DNA of 64,000 bases from Flavobacterium sp. A45 (lineage in GTDB: Bacteria > Bacteroidota > Bacteroidia > Flavobacteriales > Flavobacteriaceae). Below are positions 26,801-35,825 of the stretch, one piece after another (within the stretch, counting starts at the first letter, position 1; each line of letters begins with the position of its first letter). Where the stretch lies: NCBI RefSeq assembly GCF_002001005.1, contig NZ_MUNX01000146.1, positions 1-64,000 of the forward strand, in the 5' to 3' direction. A program made the translations under genes and the position numbers. Under the pieces are notes generated by a model. It was not told the origin of the DNA. It was given only the letters and a program-made list of their open reading frames with translations, and ran no database searches.

Positions 26801-26839
26801 ATTGTTTAAAAGTTTAAATTGTTTAAACTTTTAAACAAT
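26801..26839. repeat. Strong inverted repeat between araD and araA
   Basis: 18-bp perfect arms (26801-26818 and 26822-26839) with a 3-nt loop, made almost entirely of A and T (TTGTTTAAAAGTTTAAA). It lies within the araBDA transcript. No T run follows, so it looks like an mRNA processing or stability hairpin rather than a terminator. Confidence 0.75.
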
Positions 26840-26854
26840 TTTAAACCTTCTCCT

Positions 26855-27556
26855 TTACTGTCCGTAATAGGAGTCTTTTCCGTGTTTGCGTTCATAATGC
26901 TTTTTGATTAAAGAATCTTTTAATCGAGGAGCATTAGGGTTTATTTGCAAAGTCAGGTATGCCATTTCGGCTACGACTTCCAATACTTTACTGTTGTATA
27001 CTGCTTTGGCAGCATTTTTCCCCCAAGCAAATGGACCGTGGTTTCCTATTAGCACCATTTCTGTCTCTTCATATGAAAGGTTTTTTTCTTTGAAACAATC
27101 CAAAATCTGGATTCCGGTATTATGCTCGTAATTACCTTCGATTAAGTGATCTGCCATTGGTTCTGCACATGGGATATCTGAGGTTAAATGGTCGGCATGA
27201 GTGGTTCCAAAAATTGGAATGTCTCTTTGAGATTGTGCCCAAGCCACTGAATAGGTCGCATGTGTATGCGCCACACCACCAATGTTTGGCCAATTTTTGT
27301 ATAAATAAGCATGCGTTTTTGTATCAGAAGATGGGCGTAAGCTTCCTTCAATAACGTTATTGTCAAAATCAACAATCACGATATCTTCGGGTTTTAAGTC
27401 TTCGTAAGGAACACCGCTTGGTTTGATGGCAAAAACACCTTTCTCGCGGTCAACTGCACTTACGTTGCCAAAAGTATAAACTACCAAATTCAATGCATTC
27501 AACTGCATATTTGCTTCGTAGCATTCTTGCTTTAAATCTTTATATATAGAGCTCAT
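26855..27556 (-). CDS. araD: L-ribulose-5-phosphate 4-epimerase
   Basis: Converts L-ribulose-5-phosphate to D-xylulose-5-phosphate, the third step of arabinose breakdown. About 233 residues from ATG 27556 (MSSIYKDLKQECYEAN), the usual size; a non-ATG start 30 bp upstream is less likely. Class II aldolase fold with zinc ligands in HTHATYSVAWAQ and in GTTHADHL. Its first 17 bp overlap the end of araB in another frame, so translation is probably coupled. Confidence 0.96.
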   Translation of the reverse strand: MSSIYKDLKQECYEANMQLNALNLVVYTFGNVSAVDREKGVFAIKPSGVPYEDLKPEDIVIVDFDNNVIEGSLRPSSDTKTHAYLYKNWPNIGGVAHTHATYSVAWAQSQRDIPIFGTTHADHLTSDIPCAEPMADHLIEGNYEHNTGIQILDCFKEKNLSYEETEMVLIGNHGPFAWGKNAAKAVYNSKVLEVVAEMAYLTLQINPNAPRLKDSLIKKHYERKHGKDSYYGQ

Positions 27557-29231
27557 TTTTTCTTTTTTTAATTGATGGATCAGCATAAGCGCTTAATTGG
27601 TCGTATGCACAAAGCAATTTGTTGTAAGCAGCTACTTTATCTAGTTGCGGAGCATATTCGCTTTCAAAAGGACTACCCATTTTTTGGCTCGCTTCAATCA
27701 CGTTTGGATAAATTCCGGCAGCAACGGCAGCATATATGGCAGCTCCCAATGCAGGTGCCTGATCTGACAAAGCTACTTTGATAGGTTTGTTCAGAACATT
27801 AGCTAAAGTCTGCATGATAAATGGCGATTTACGCGCCACACCTCCAATGCCAATTACGGTGTCAATACGAACGCCTTCTTCTTCAAAACGATCCACTATT
27901 TTTTTAGAACCAAAACAAATCGCATTTACTAATGATTTGAATACATGCGGTGCTTTTGTTCCTAAAGATAAGTTTGCAATTGCGCTTTTAAGTTCTTGAT
28001 TTGCATCTGGAGTTCGTCGCCCGTTAATCCAATCTAAGGCAACTGGTATGCTTTCTGATAACGGAATTTTTTCAGCTTCAGCAGTTAACTGCACGATTAA
28101 TTTATCGCTGATTTCCGCTTTCAATTGTTCTTTTTGCTCGTCAGTCAAAAGGGTAGAAGTAGCTAATAAATTATCGGTTGGCCACAATAATAATTCTTTG
28201 TACCAAGCCAGTAAATCTCCAAAAGCAGATTGTCCGGCTTCTAGTCCAATATATCCTGGAATTACAGAACCATCAACTTGTCCGCAGATTCCGCGAACTG
28301 TTTTTGTTCCAATAGATTCTTTTGTATCAACAATAATGTCACAAGTTGAGGTTCCCATTACGCGAACTAAAGTGTGCTCGTCTATTTTGGCCCCCACAGC
28401 TCCTGAATGTGCATCAAAAGTTCCTACTGCAATAACGGTATCAGTAGAAAGCCCTAATCGTGTTGCCCATTCTTGGCTTAAATTACCTGCTACTAAATCG
28501 GATGTGTAGGTTTCATTATATAATTTTCCGCGAAGTGTCGCTAGATATGGATCTAATTTTCCTAAAAATTCTTCAGGAGGCAAACCATTCCAGTCTTCGT
28601 GCCACATTGCTTTGTGACCCGCAGCGCAACGGCTTCTTTTGAATGTTTTTAAATCTTTATTTTCGATTAATAAATACGTCATTAAATCGCAATGCTCCAT
28701 CCAAGTGTAAGTTGCTTTTTTAACTGCTTCGTCTTCTCTGGCAACATGTAATATTTTGGCCCAAAACCACTCTGAAGAATAAATTCCTCCTTCGTATTTT
28801 GTGAAATTTTCTCCACCCCAGTTGGCTGCCAATTCATTTATTTCGTTCGCTTCATTTATCGCCGTGTGATCTTTCCATAAAACCATCATGGCATTTGGAT
28901 TATGTTCAAAGCCTTTGGTCAGTGCCAATGGTGTTCCATCTTCGGCAACTGGTACTGGTGAAGATCCTGTGGTGTCGATGCAGATGCTTCGAATAAGTGA
29001 AGGATCTACTTTACTGTTTTCGACTACATATTTTATGGTAGTTTCTAATCCTTCGATGTGATCCAAAGGATGCTGGCGAAACTGATTTATAGAGGCATTA
29101 CAATATTCTTTGTTTTTCCATCGCTTGTAATCACAAACGCTTGACGCTAATTCCTGTCCATTCTCAGTGTCAATTAATACTGCGCGAACAGAATCTGAGC
29201 CATAATCTAATCCTATTACATAATTTTTCAT
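27540..29231 (-). CDS. araB: L-ribulokinase
   Basis: Phosphorylates L-ribulose with ATP in the cytoplasm. FGGY-family kinase of about 563 residues. Seen: N-terminal phosphate-binding YVIGLDYGSDSVRAVLID, the AGHKAMWHEDWNG region typical of AraB, GTFDAHSGAVGA, and the C-terminal GIGGVARKSPFIMQTLANVL. Two adjacent ATGs occur (29234 and 29231); the second is used here. A TATATTTG promoter element and an AraR-type palindrome lie just upstream, so this is the head of the araB-araD-araA-mutarotase operon. Confidence 0.96.
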   Translation of the reverse strand: MKNYVIGLDYGSDSVRAVLIDTENGQELASSVCDYKRWKNKEYCNASINQFRQHPLDHIEGLETTIKYVVENSKVDPSLIRSICIDTTGSSPVPVAEDGTPLALTKGFEHNPNAMMVLWKDHTAINEANEINELAANWGGENFTKYEGGIYSSEWFWAKILHVAREDEAVKKATYTWMEHCDLMTYLLIENKDLKTFKRSRCAAGHKAMWHEDWNGLPPEEFLGKLDPYLATLRGKLYNETYTSDLVAGNLSQEWATRLGLSTDTVIAVGTFDAHSGAVGAKIDEHTLVRVMGTSTCDIIVDTKESIGTKTVRGICGQVDGSVIPGYIGLEAGQSAFGDLLAWYKELLLWPTDNLLATSTLLTDEQKEQLKAEISDKLIVQLTAEAEKIPLSESIPVALDWINGRRTPDANQELKSAIANLSLGTKAPHVFKSLVNAICFGSKKIVDRFEEEGVRIDTVIGIGGVARKSPFIMQTLANVLNKPIKVALSDQAPALGAAIYAAVAAGIYPNVIEASQKMGSPFESEYAPQLDKVAAYNKLLCAYDQLSAYADPSIKKRKNELYI

Positions 29232-29252
29232 CATGATTCTTTTTATATAGTA

Positions 29253-29260
29253 CAAATATA
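29253..29260 (-). promoter_or_regulatory. -7 element of the araBDA operon
   Basis: TATATTTG on the minus strand, 22 bp before the araB ATG. The expected -33 position falls inside the palindrome at 29276-29296. Confidence 0.6.
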
Positions 29261-29275
29261 TATATAATTATTTAA

Positions 29276-29296
29276 TAAGTGTATAAAAAACACTTA
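29276..29296. promoter_or_regulatory. Probable AraR operator upstream of araB
   Basis: TAAGTGT-N7-ACACTTA, a perfect 21-bp palindrome. It has the best symmetry of the six sites in the window and overlaps the expected -33 region of araB. Confidence 0.75.
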
Positions 29297-29314
29297 ATTT
29301 GTTTTGCTTTGAAA

Positions 29315-31300
29315 TTATTTCATTTTCAACTTCAAAACTGTCACAGAATAGGCAGGAACATTCAAAGCTGCTTTTTCGCCTTTCAACGTATATTCGCTTT
29401 CTTTCGGGCTGATTTTTTTAGGTGAAGCAAATGAATTTTCATCATTAGTGTTTGGGCTTGTAAGAGTAATTACGGTTCCTTTGGACTGCAATTTGCTGCC
29501 TTTTAAATCAAGACTCAAGTCTTGTGCTTTCGCAGAAGTGTTTACTATTTTTACAATTACTTCTTTGGTGTCAACATCTTTCACTGCCGATGCAAACAAG
29601 TCATTTTGACCAGTTAGTGCATTACCATCTTTGGTTATCGATAATAAATCAGTTCCTTTATTGTTTGCGAATAATTTTTGCACATAATAATTAGCCGTTC
29701 CATAAGTTTCTAAATTGTTGAACCAAATCATATCAGGTGTCCATTGCCATGCTTCGGAATGCGCCATTAAAGGTGCGTATGAAGTTAAGTGAACCACTTC
29801 TGCATTTCGTTCCAGACCTGTCATAAAAGCAGCTTCGGAGAAAGCGCATTCCCAAGTATTTTTGTTTTCAGGGCTTACTGTAGCAACACTCTGTGCTGCA
29901 TATTCTCCAGCAAACACTTTTGGTCCTTTTCGGTCATAATTGTCGTAACGGGTTGCATTTTCTCTAAACCATTTTGCATCTTTATAATAATGCTCGTCTA
30001 CAATTTCAGCATTTAGTTTTTTTAATTCCTGCATGCCATAAACAAAATAATCACCTTCTGGAGATGGTCCGGCACCCGAAACAATAATTATGTTTGGATA
30101 TTTGTCTTTAATGGCTTTTTCAAAAACTTTGTATCTTTCGATGTATTGCGGCCCCCATTGTTCGTTACCCACACCGATGTGTTTTAAATTAAACGGTTTT
30201 GGATGTCCCATATCCGAACGCACTTTACCCCAAGGAGTATCAACACTTCCGTTTGCAAACTCAATTAAGTCCAAAGCATCCTGTACGTAAGGATCCAGTT
30301 CAGCCATAGGAACCAATTCTCCAGTGTTGAACTGGCATGCCATACCGCAGCTCAAGATAGGAAGAGGAGCGGCTCCAATATCTTCTGAAAGCTGGAAATA
30401 TTCAAAGAATCCCAATCCGAAAGTCTGGAAATAATCAGGTGCAGGTCTGTGTTTGAATTCGATGTTCCAACGGTTGATTAAGGTTTCTCTTTTATCCACA
30501 TCACCAACTGTTTTTTTCCATTGGTAACGTTCAGCAAGCGTTCTTCCTTCAACGATACAGCCACCTGGGAATCTCAGGAATCCCGGTTTCATATCGTATA
30601 ATAACTGTACAATGTCTTTACGCAGGCCATTTTTTCTATTGTTCCAAGTGTCTTCTGGGAATAATGAAATCATATCTAAATCGATAGTTCCTGTTCCTTG
30701 AAAAGTGATTTTCAATTGCGCTTTTGCTTCTGTTTGTGCAGCTGTAAATTGTGCAGTGTAATTTTGCCAATCGGTAGCAGTAGGGGTGATGCTGGTTTCG
30801 CCCAGAACTTTTTTGTCTTTATCAATAAACTGAATTATAATTTTTTTGATGCTGCCGCTTGGGTTTGCCGCTTTTAGCGAAAGATTGTATTTCGCATCTT
30901 TCTTGATTCCCATACCACGGAAACCTTCATTGATTATTTCGAATCCTTTGTCGTCATTGATAAGCACACGGCAAAAGTTAGGATTGGTTTTGTTCTCTTT
31001 TACTTTGATGGTCGTGGCAATACCCGATTGTTTGTTGAAAGAATGTCGATCACTGTTGGGTTGTGCCCAACCCATAAGCGGGGTGTCAAATTCGAAAGAA
31101 CGGTTTTTAACCATTTCTGCATACAAACCGCCATCGGCTGCAAAGTTGATATCTTCAAAAAACACACCATACATAGTTGGCTGAATCTTGGTAATGGTTT
31201 TGCTGGTGTTTACTTCAAGAGTTGTTTGCTGCGCATTAGCATAAATGCCATTTAATAAAAGACCGCAAAGGGTTATTTTGGTGATTAAATTTGGTTTCAT
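29315..31300 (-). CDS. GH51 alpha-L-arabinofuranosidase, secreted
   Basis: Removes L-arabinofuranose from arabinan or its oligomers. 661 residues with a signal peptide (about 1-23, ending ANAQ). It begins with the family pattern PTMYGVFFEDINFAADGGLYAEMV, then an inserted carbohydrate-binding-like beta region (about 60-210), the barrel with RFPGGC, the acid/base Glu380 in GVGNEQWG, and the nucleophile Glu466 in VFAGEYAAQS. The C-terminal beta domain ends VPAYSVTVLKLKMK. It is the long extracellular GH51 form, unlike the 515-residue GH51 upstream. Location is probably periplasmic. It lies 69 bp after the GH127 gene and 80 bp before araB. Confidence 0.94.
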   Translation of the reverse strand: MKPNLITKITLCGLLLNGIYANAQQTTLEVNTSKTITKIQPTMYGVFFEDINFAADGGLYAEMVKNRSFEFDTPLMGWAQPNSDRHSFNKQSGIATTIKVKENKTNPNFCRVLINDDKGFEIINEGFRGMGIKKDAKYNLSLKAANPSGSIKKIIIQFIDKDKKVLGETSITPTATDWQNYTAQFTAAQTEAKAQLKITFQGTGTIDLDMISLFPEDTWNNRKNGLRKDIVQLLYDMKPGFLRFPGGCIVEGRTLAERYQWKKTVGDVDKRETLINRWNIEFKHRPAPDYFQTFGLGFFEYFQLSEDIGAAPLPILSCGMACQFNTGELVPMAELDPYVQDALDLIEFANGSVDTPWGKVRSDMGHPKPFNLKHIGVGNEQWGPQYIERYKVFEKAIKDKYPNIIIVSGAGPSPEGDYFVYGMQELKKLNAEIVDEHYYKDAKWFRENATRYDNYDRKGPKVFAGEYAAQSVATVSPENKNTWECAFSEAAFMTGLERNAEVVHLTSYAPLMAHSEAWQWTPDMIWFNNLETYGTANYYVQKLFANNKGTDLLSITKDGNALTGQNDLFASAVKDVDTKEVIVKIVNTSAKAQDLSLDLKGSKLQSKGTVITLTSPNTNDENSFASPKKISPKESEYTLKGEKAALNVPAYSVTVLKLKMK

Positions 31301-31330
31301 ATTTTTTTATTTCTTTTTTTAGTACAAAAA

Positions 31331-31366
31331 TCTTAGCCTCTCAGTAACTTAGAGACTTAGTCTCTT
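31331..31366. repeat. CTTAG-type dispersed repeat (copy 1)
   Basis: A run of CTTAG/ACTTAG motifs in the 69-bp gap between the GH127 and GH51 genes. Similar runs occur near 33505-33606 and 45815-45905. Confidence 0.55.
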
Positions 31367-31369
31367 AAT

Positions 31370-33334
31370 TTATTTTTTTAAATCTATCCAAACTTTCATT
31401 TTTCCGACACCTCTGTTTGACCAAGAGTAATATGGAATTGCTTTCAGTTTGTCTGTTTGAATAGTATTTACTCCTTCTAAAAGATTATCTTCTTTAACAA
31501 CTTTAAAAGTGTCATTGGCGTCGATAGTGATTTTGTCAAAGTTGGCTGGATTGTCTATTTCTTCGATAGCATATACAATCGGGCCGTATTCTAAAGCCAC
31601 TTTCCCGATATTGCCTTCTACTTTAGTATTGGTTACCACTTCTTTTACTTCCATTGGGAAATCAAGTGTTATGATTTCGCCCTTTTTCCATTTTCTTGTA
31701 ATGGTAATGTATCCATTATCATCTTTATATTCTGTAGGTTTTCCGTCTATCGTCAACGCAGTTTTTGCGGAAGCGACACTTTTATAAGTGTATAAATCTC
31801 CCGGCAAAACTTGATTTCTGGCCCAACCAGGAATTCTTAGTTTTACAGTGAATTCGCTTTCTTTTTTAGGAGAAACAGTTATTGCAACTTTACCGTCCCA
31901 TGGATAATTCGTTTTTTGGGAGATTTCCAGTTCGGTTTTGTCCAATGCAATTTTTGCTGTATTCGAAGCGTATAAATTTACATAAAGCTCATTTTTGTTT
32001 GTCGAATAAATCAATCTAGGAATTGAAGGGATAAAACGAATTAAATTGGTTGGACAACAAGAACAGTCAAACCAAGACTGGCGGGTGCAAGAGCCTCTGT
32101 TGTTTTTATGAACCCCATCGGATTCCAGAGCATTAGGATAGAAAAATTGTTTTCCGTCTAATGAAATTCCAGAAATTAATCCGTTGTATAATGAGCGTTC
32201 GATTATGTTAAAATAATCCGAGTTTCCTGTCATGCTGTGCAGTCTGTGGTTCCAGTACACATCGCCAATGGCGGCACAAGTTTCGTTGTAAGCGGTTAGG
32301 TTAGGCAGTTCATAGTTTTTGCCAAAGGCTTCTCCATCATGGATGGCGCCAATACCGCCAGTGATGTACATTTTTTTGTTGACCATATTAGACCATAAAG
32401 CATTTACTGCATTCAGGTAGTCTTTGTCGTTATATATTGCGGCAATATCAGTCATTCCTGCATACATATACACGGCTCTCACGGCATGGCCAACCGCTTC
32501 TTTTTGTTGGATAACTGGAATGTCATCTTGTGCATAAGCACCATATAGTTTATGGTTTTTTGGATTCCCTCTATTGTCGAGATAGTATTTGGCTAATTTC
32601 AGATAGGATTTGTTATTGGTGATTCGATAGAGATTTACCAAACCGGTTTCAACGATTTGATGGCCCGGCACACCTTGAATCTGATCGGGATTGTCACCAA
32701 AAGTACGCACTAACATATCGGCAGTTTTGATGGCGATATCCAAGAAATTTCTTTTTCCAGTTGCTTCATAATGCACTACCGCGGCTTCTATCATATGTCC
32801 AGGGTTGTACAGCTCGTGACTGATTCCCAACGATTCCCAACGTTTTCCTTCAATAACCGGAACCCAAGACGCAGGTGGTTTGGCTGGATTGATGGTTCTC
32901 CAAGTGGTTAAATATCCGTCTTTTTCTTGGCCTACTTTGATAATTTCGATTAGGGAATCCAATAATTTTTCCAGTTTTGGATTGGGTTCACTTATTAAAG
33001 TATTCGAAGCGCCTTCGATTATTTTGTAGACATCGGTATCGTCAAAAGGCATTTGTCCTTTTACTTCTCCTTTCATTTTGCCCCCAGCAATCAGGAAATT
33101 GTCAAGACGGCCTTCTTCCTCACATTTATGAATGGCGTAATCGATGGTTTTTTCCTGAACTCTTTTTATAATTGGCAGCCAAAAAGCGTCAGTTAGTTTT
33201 ACGTTTTGAATGTTAACTGGCGTTATGGTATATCCTGAGTTTTTGGATATAGCGTTCTGAGCATTCATAGCGCTTGAGAGCGATAATGAAGCGAACAGAA
33301 GCAATGTGTGGTTTTTTAAATTAAAAATTTTCAT
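31370..33334 (-). CDS. GH127 beta-L-arabinofuranosidase
   Basis: Hydrolyses beta-L-arabinofuranosides. 654 residues with a signal peptide (about 1-25, SAMNAQ). The alpha/alpha barrel holds the zinc-site motif NETCAA and CSCCP (Cys424, 426 and 427). In the characterised family member HypBA1 these correspond to Glu338, Cys340, Cys417 (nucleophile) and Cys418. Beta-sandwich domains follow to the C-terminus. Its substrate may be beta-linked arabinose in plant cell wall glycans, which would widen the locus beyond alpha-1,5-arabinan. An AraR-type site lies 133 bp upstream. Confidence 0.93.
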   Translation of the reverse strand: MKIFNLKNHTLLLFASLSLSSAMNAQNAISKNSGYTITPVNIQNVKLTDAFWLPIIKRVQEKTIDYAIHKCEEEGRLDNFLIAGGKMKGEVKGQMPFDDTDVYKIIEGASNTLISEPNPKLEKLLDSLIEIIKVGQEKDGYLTTWRTINPAKPPASWVPVIEGKRWESLGISHELYNPGHMIEAAVVHYEATGKRNFLDIAIKTADMLVRTFGDNPDQIQGVPGHQIVETGLVNLYRITNNKSYLKLAKYYLDNRGNPKNHKLYGAYAQDDIPVIQQKEAVGHAVRAVYMYAGMTDIAAIYNDKDYLNAVNALWSNMVNKKMYITGGIGAIHDGEAFGKNYELPNLTAYNETCAAIGDVYWNHRLHSMTGNSDYFNIIERSLYNGLISGISLDGKQFFYPNALESDGVHKNNRGSCTRQSWFDCSCCPTNLIRFIPSIPRLIYSTNKNELYVNLYASNTAKIALDKTELEISQKTNYPWDGKVAITVSPKKESEFTVKLRIPGWARNQVLPGDLYTYKSVASAKTALTIDGKPTEYKDDNGYITITRKWKKGEIITLDFPMEVKEVVTNTKVEGNIGKVALEYGPIVYAIEEIDNPANFDKITIDANDTFKVVKEDNLLEGVNTIQTDKLKAIPYYSWSNRGVGKMKVWIDLKK

Positions 33335-33451
33335 ATATGTAAAATTTAATTGTCATTGGTCATATATGGTATCGCCTTTTTATTTGTTGGTGTTTGCTTT
33401 CGCAAACTGTTTGTTAATGACGATTTCATAAACGGTTTTTATTAGCAAGCT

Positions 33452-33487
33452 GCAAGATAAATAAAATAAGTGTATAAAATACATTTT
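33452..33487 (-). promoter_or_regulatory. Probable AraR operator and weak promoter upstream of GH127
   Basis: TAAGTGT-N7-ACATTTT at 33467-33487 (one half-site imperfect). On the minus strand TATCTTGC at 33452-33459 is a weak match to TAnnTTTG, and the operator would cover its -33 region, as at araB. Confidence 0.6.
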
Positions 33488-33504
33488 TAAAATAATTTTA
33501 TGGA

Positions 33505-33606
33505 TTCTAAAAATTTGAGACACTCAGTTTCTAAGATTATGTAGGTAACTTTAGCATGGAAATGATTTTTTTCTAACTCAGAATCTTAGCGACTTAGTCT
33601 CTTTTC
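33505..33606. repeat. CTTAG-type dispersed repeat (copy 2)
   Basis: Contains TTTGAGACACTCAGTTTCT and AATCTTAGCGACTTAGTCTC, ending directly at the stop codon of the GH43 gene that starts at 34587. Confidence 0.55.
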
Positions 33607-34587
33607 TTAAAGTGTTGGCCATAAATCAGCATCCCATTGCAATTGTTTTATCTGCAAAAGAGGCTTTCCATTTTGTTTGGCATCATAAGCGTGATAGATG
33701 ATATAATCTTTTCCCTCAAAAGTGTAGGTGCTGTTGTGCCCGGCTCCGAACCAGTTTTTGTCTCCTTCAATTAATAAAGTTCCTCCACCATGATTTAATG
33801 ATATTCCTTCTTTGTCAAGATAAGGTCCTGTAATGGTTTTCGATCTTCCAACAACTACTTTATAGGTGCTTTTTTCTCCTCGGCAGCATAAATCCCAAGA
33901 AAGAAATTGATAATAATAACCATTCTTTTTGAAGATAAAAGGAGCTTCGAGTGCGCCGTCTCCCGGATCGGAATCAGCCAGTTCGAATGTTCTTTTGCGT
34001 TTAGCAATCGTATGCCATTCCTGTGGCTGTGCAATTGATTTTAAATCAGGATTCAATTTGACCATTTTTAATCCTTCCCAGAAAGAACCGAAAGCCAGCC
34101 AAGGCGTATTATTTTCATCGAATGTCAAATTAGGATCGATAGCATTCCAAAGATCTCTGTTGGGAACGGACTGAATCACAATTCCCTGATCGACCCATTT
34201 GTAAGCTGGGTCTTTTGGATCTAAAGTTGTATTGGTTGTTACACCAATCGCCGAAGTATTTTTTGCGAAAGCGGAAATCGAATAATATAAATAGTAAATA
34301 TTGTTGTGAAAAGAAATGTCCGGAGCCCAAATGTGGTTGTCAAAACCGGGAACTACTGCGTCTACCCAAAGCGGTTTTTCTGGGAAAATTTGAGGTTCCT
34401 TATTCCAGTTTTTTAAGTCCTTGGAACTGAAAACGCTGATTCCTTTTCCGGTGCAATACAGGTAGTAGGTGTCTTTTTGCTTGATCATCACAGGATCATG
34501 AACGGTAATGTCTTGTGCAACTGTGGATGTCCCAATTAAAAGAAGTAAGAGGGAATATAGGAGTTGTATGTGTTTATGTGGTTTCAT
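33607..34587 (-). CDS. GH43 glycosidase, arabinan-active type
   Basis: About 326 residues from ATG 34587, chosen because MKPHKHIQLLYSLLLLL...STVAQ is a clear signal peptide; ATGs further upstream would add a charged extension. Five-bladed propeller with the GH43 triad: Asp in VHDPVMI (base), Asp in AIDPNLTF, and Glu in ALEAPFIF (acid). NHIWAPDISF and SWDLCCRG are typical of the endo-arabinanase-like subfamily. Probably acts in the periplasm or outer membrane on arabino-oligosaccharides. A hairpin-bearing spacer of 164 bp separates it from the upstream GH43. Confidence 0.9.
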   Translation of the reverse strand: MKPHKHIQLLYSLLLLLIGTSTVAQDITVHDPVMIKQKDTYYLYCTGKGISVFSSKDLKNWNKEPQIFPEKPLWVDAVVPGFDNHIWAPDISFHNNIYYLYYSISAFAKNTSAIGVTTNTTLDPKDPAYKWVDQGIVIQSVPNRDLWNAIDPNLTFDENNTPWLAFGSFWEGLKMVKLNPDLKSIAQPQEWHTIAKRKRTFELADSDPGDGALEAPFIFKKNGYYYQFLSWDLCCRGEKSTYKVVVGRSKTITGPYLDKEGISLNHGGGTLLIEGDKNWFGAGHNSTYTFEGKDYIIYHAYDAKQNGKPLLQIKQLQWDADLWPTL

Positions 34588-34626
34588 GGTATGGTTTTTT
34601 TTAAACATATAATAATCTTTCTTTTC

Positions 34627-34692
34627 TCTCGCAAAGAGGCGGAGGCGCAAAGAAATCAGTTCTAAACTTTGCGTCTTTGCGTCTTTGCGAGA
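34627..34692. repeat. GCAAAG palindromic repeat (copy 2)
   Basis: TCTCGCAAAG/CTTTGCGAGA inverted repeat enclosing repeated TTTGCGTC; related to the elements at 20849 and 56553. Lies in the spacer between two GH43 genes. Confidence 0.6.
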
Positions 34693-34751
34693 AAAACAAT
34701 TCAGTAAATCTTAGTGTGAAATTCTGCATTCATATTGATGCAATTTGCAAT

Positions 34752-35741
34752 CTACTTCGTTATTCCCTCCGTTGTCATAATCACTCGTTTCATCGACCCG
34801 TCTTTGTTGTAAAACAAACGATCTACACAAACCGACCTTCTAAAACTGCCGCCATTCGGCTCGATGCTTCCATTGTGGTAAATGAAATAGGATTTTCCTT
34901 TGAAATCGATAATCGCTTGGTGATTGGTATTCGAATTTCCTGCTATTTCATTCAAAATTCCTTTGTATTCCCATGGTCCAGTAATGGATTTACTCATAGC
35001 GTAAGCAATTTTCTCAGGAAACTGATAGGCATACGATAAGTAATACCAGTTTTTGTGTTTGTGAATCCAAGGTGCTTCGGTGAAATTAGGTAATGAAATG
35101 GTTTGGATGGGACCATCAAGTTCTGTCATGTTTGCTTTTAATTTGGCATAATGGCAAACTGTATTTCCCCAAAAAATATAGGCCTGTCCATCATCATCAA
35201 TCATCACAGTTGGGTCGATATCATCCCAGCTAATATTGGTTTGGGTCGTCATATCATTTGTGATAAGCGCTTTTCCTAATGCGTCTTTGAAAGGACCAGT
35301 TGGGCTGTCTGAAACAGCAACTCCAATCGCTTTTCCATTTATGGTTCCGTGTTCAACAGTAACATACCAGTAAAATTTGCCATTGCGCTCAATCACTTGT
35401 GCAGCCCAAGCATCGGATTTTGCCCAAGCGAAATCAGTCACTTTCAGCGGAACGGGATGCTCCTGCCAATGCACCATATCTGATGAAGAATAAACAAGCC
35501 ATTCGTTCATTTTATAAAAGTTAAAATCATTTGGAGCTTCATCGTGTCCGGCATACAGATACACTTTGTCTTTGTAAACCAAAGCGGCAGGATCTCCTGT
35601 GTATTTGTCTTTTATAATTGGATTATTGGTAACTGGTGCGGTTTTTTGTTCATTGGCGGGAGCCAAAGCTTTATCTTGTGCTATTGTTTTGACTGATGTC
35701 ATCAAGACAAAAGAAAGTATTGGGATAAATATTTTTTTCAT
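34752..35741 (-). CDS. GH43 glycosidase, probable alpha-L-arabinofuranosidase
   Basis: 329 residues with a signal peptide (about 1-21, KTIAQ). GH43 triad: Asp in YTGDPAALVY, Asp in DDIDPTVMIDDD, and Glu in NFTEAPWIHK. The compact size with no extra domain and the YAGHDEAPNDFNFYKMNEW loop resemble exo-acting arabinofuranosidases or beta-xylosidases; arabinofuranosidase is favoured by context. Its promoter is not apparent, so it is presumably read from the susC promoter. Probably periplasmic. Confidence 0.9.
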   Translation of the reverse strand: MKKIFIPILSFVLMTSVKTIAQDKALAPANEQKTAPVTNNPIIKDKYTGDPAALVYKDKVYLYAGHDEAPNDFNFYKMNEWLVYSSSDMVHWQEHPVPLKVTDFAWAKSDAWAAQVIERNGKFYWYVTVEHGTINGKAIGVAVSDSPTGPFKDALGKALITNDMTTQTNISWDDIDPTVMIDDDGQAYIFWGNTVCHYAKLKANMTELDGPIQTISLPNFTEAPWIHKHKNWYYLSYAYQFPEKIAYAMSKSITGPWEYKGILNEIAGNSNTNHQAIIDFKGKSYFIYHNGSIEPNGGSFRRSVCVDRLFYNKDGSMKRVIMTTEGITK

Positions 35742-35825
35742 TAGAGTCAGATTTTATAAAAACGGGATTTGCCGAAATTCAAAACCCTTTTTTAAAGCTT
35801 AAAAAAGGGTTTTGATTGTAAAAGT

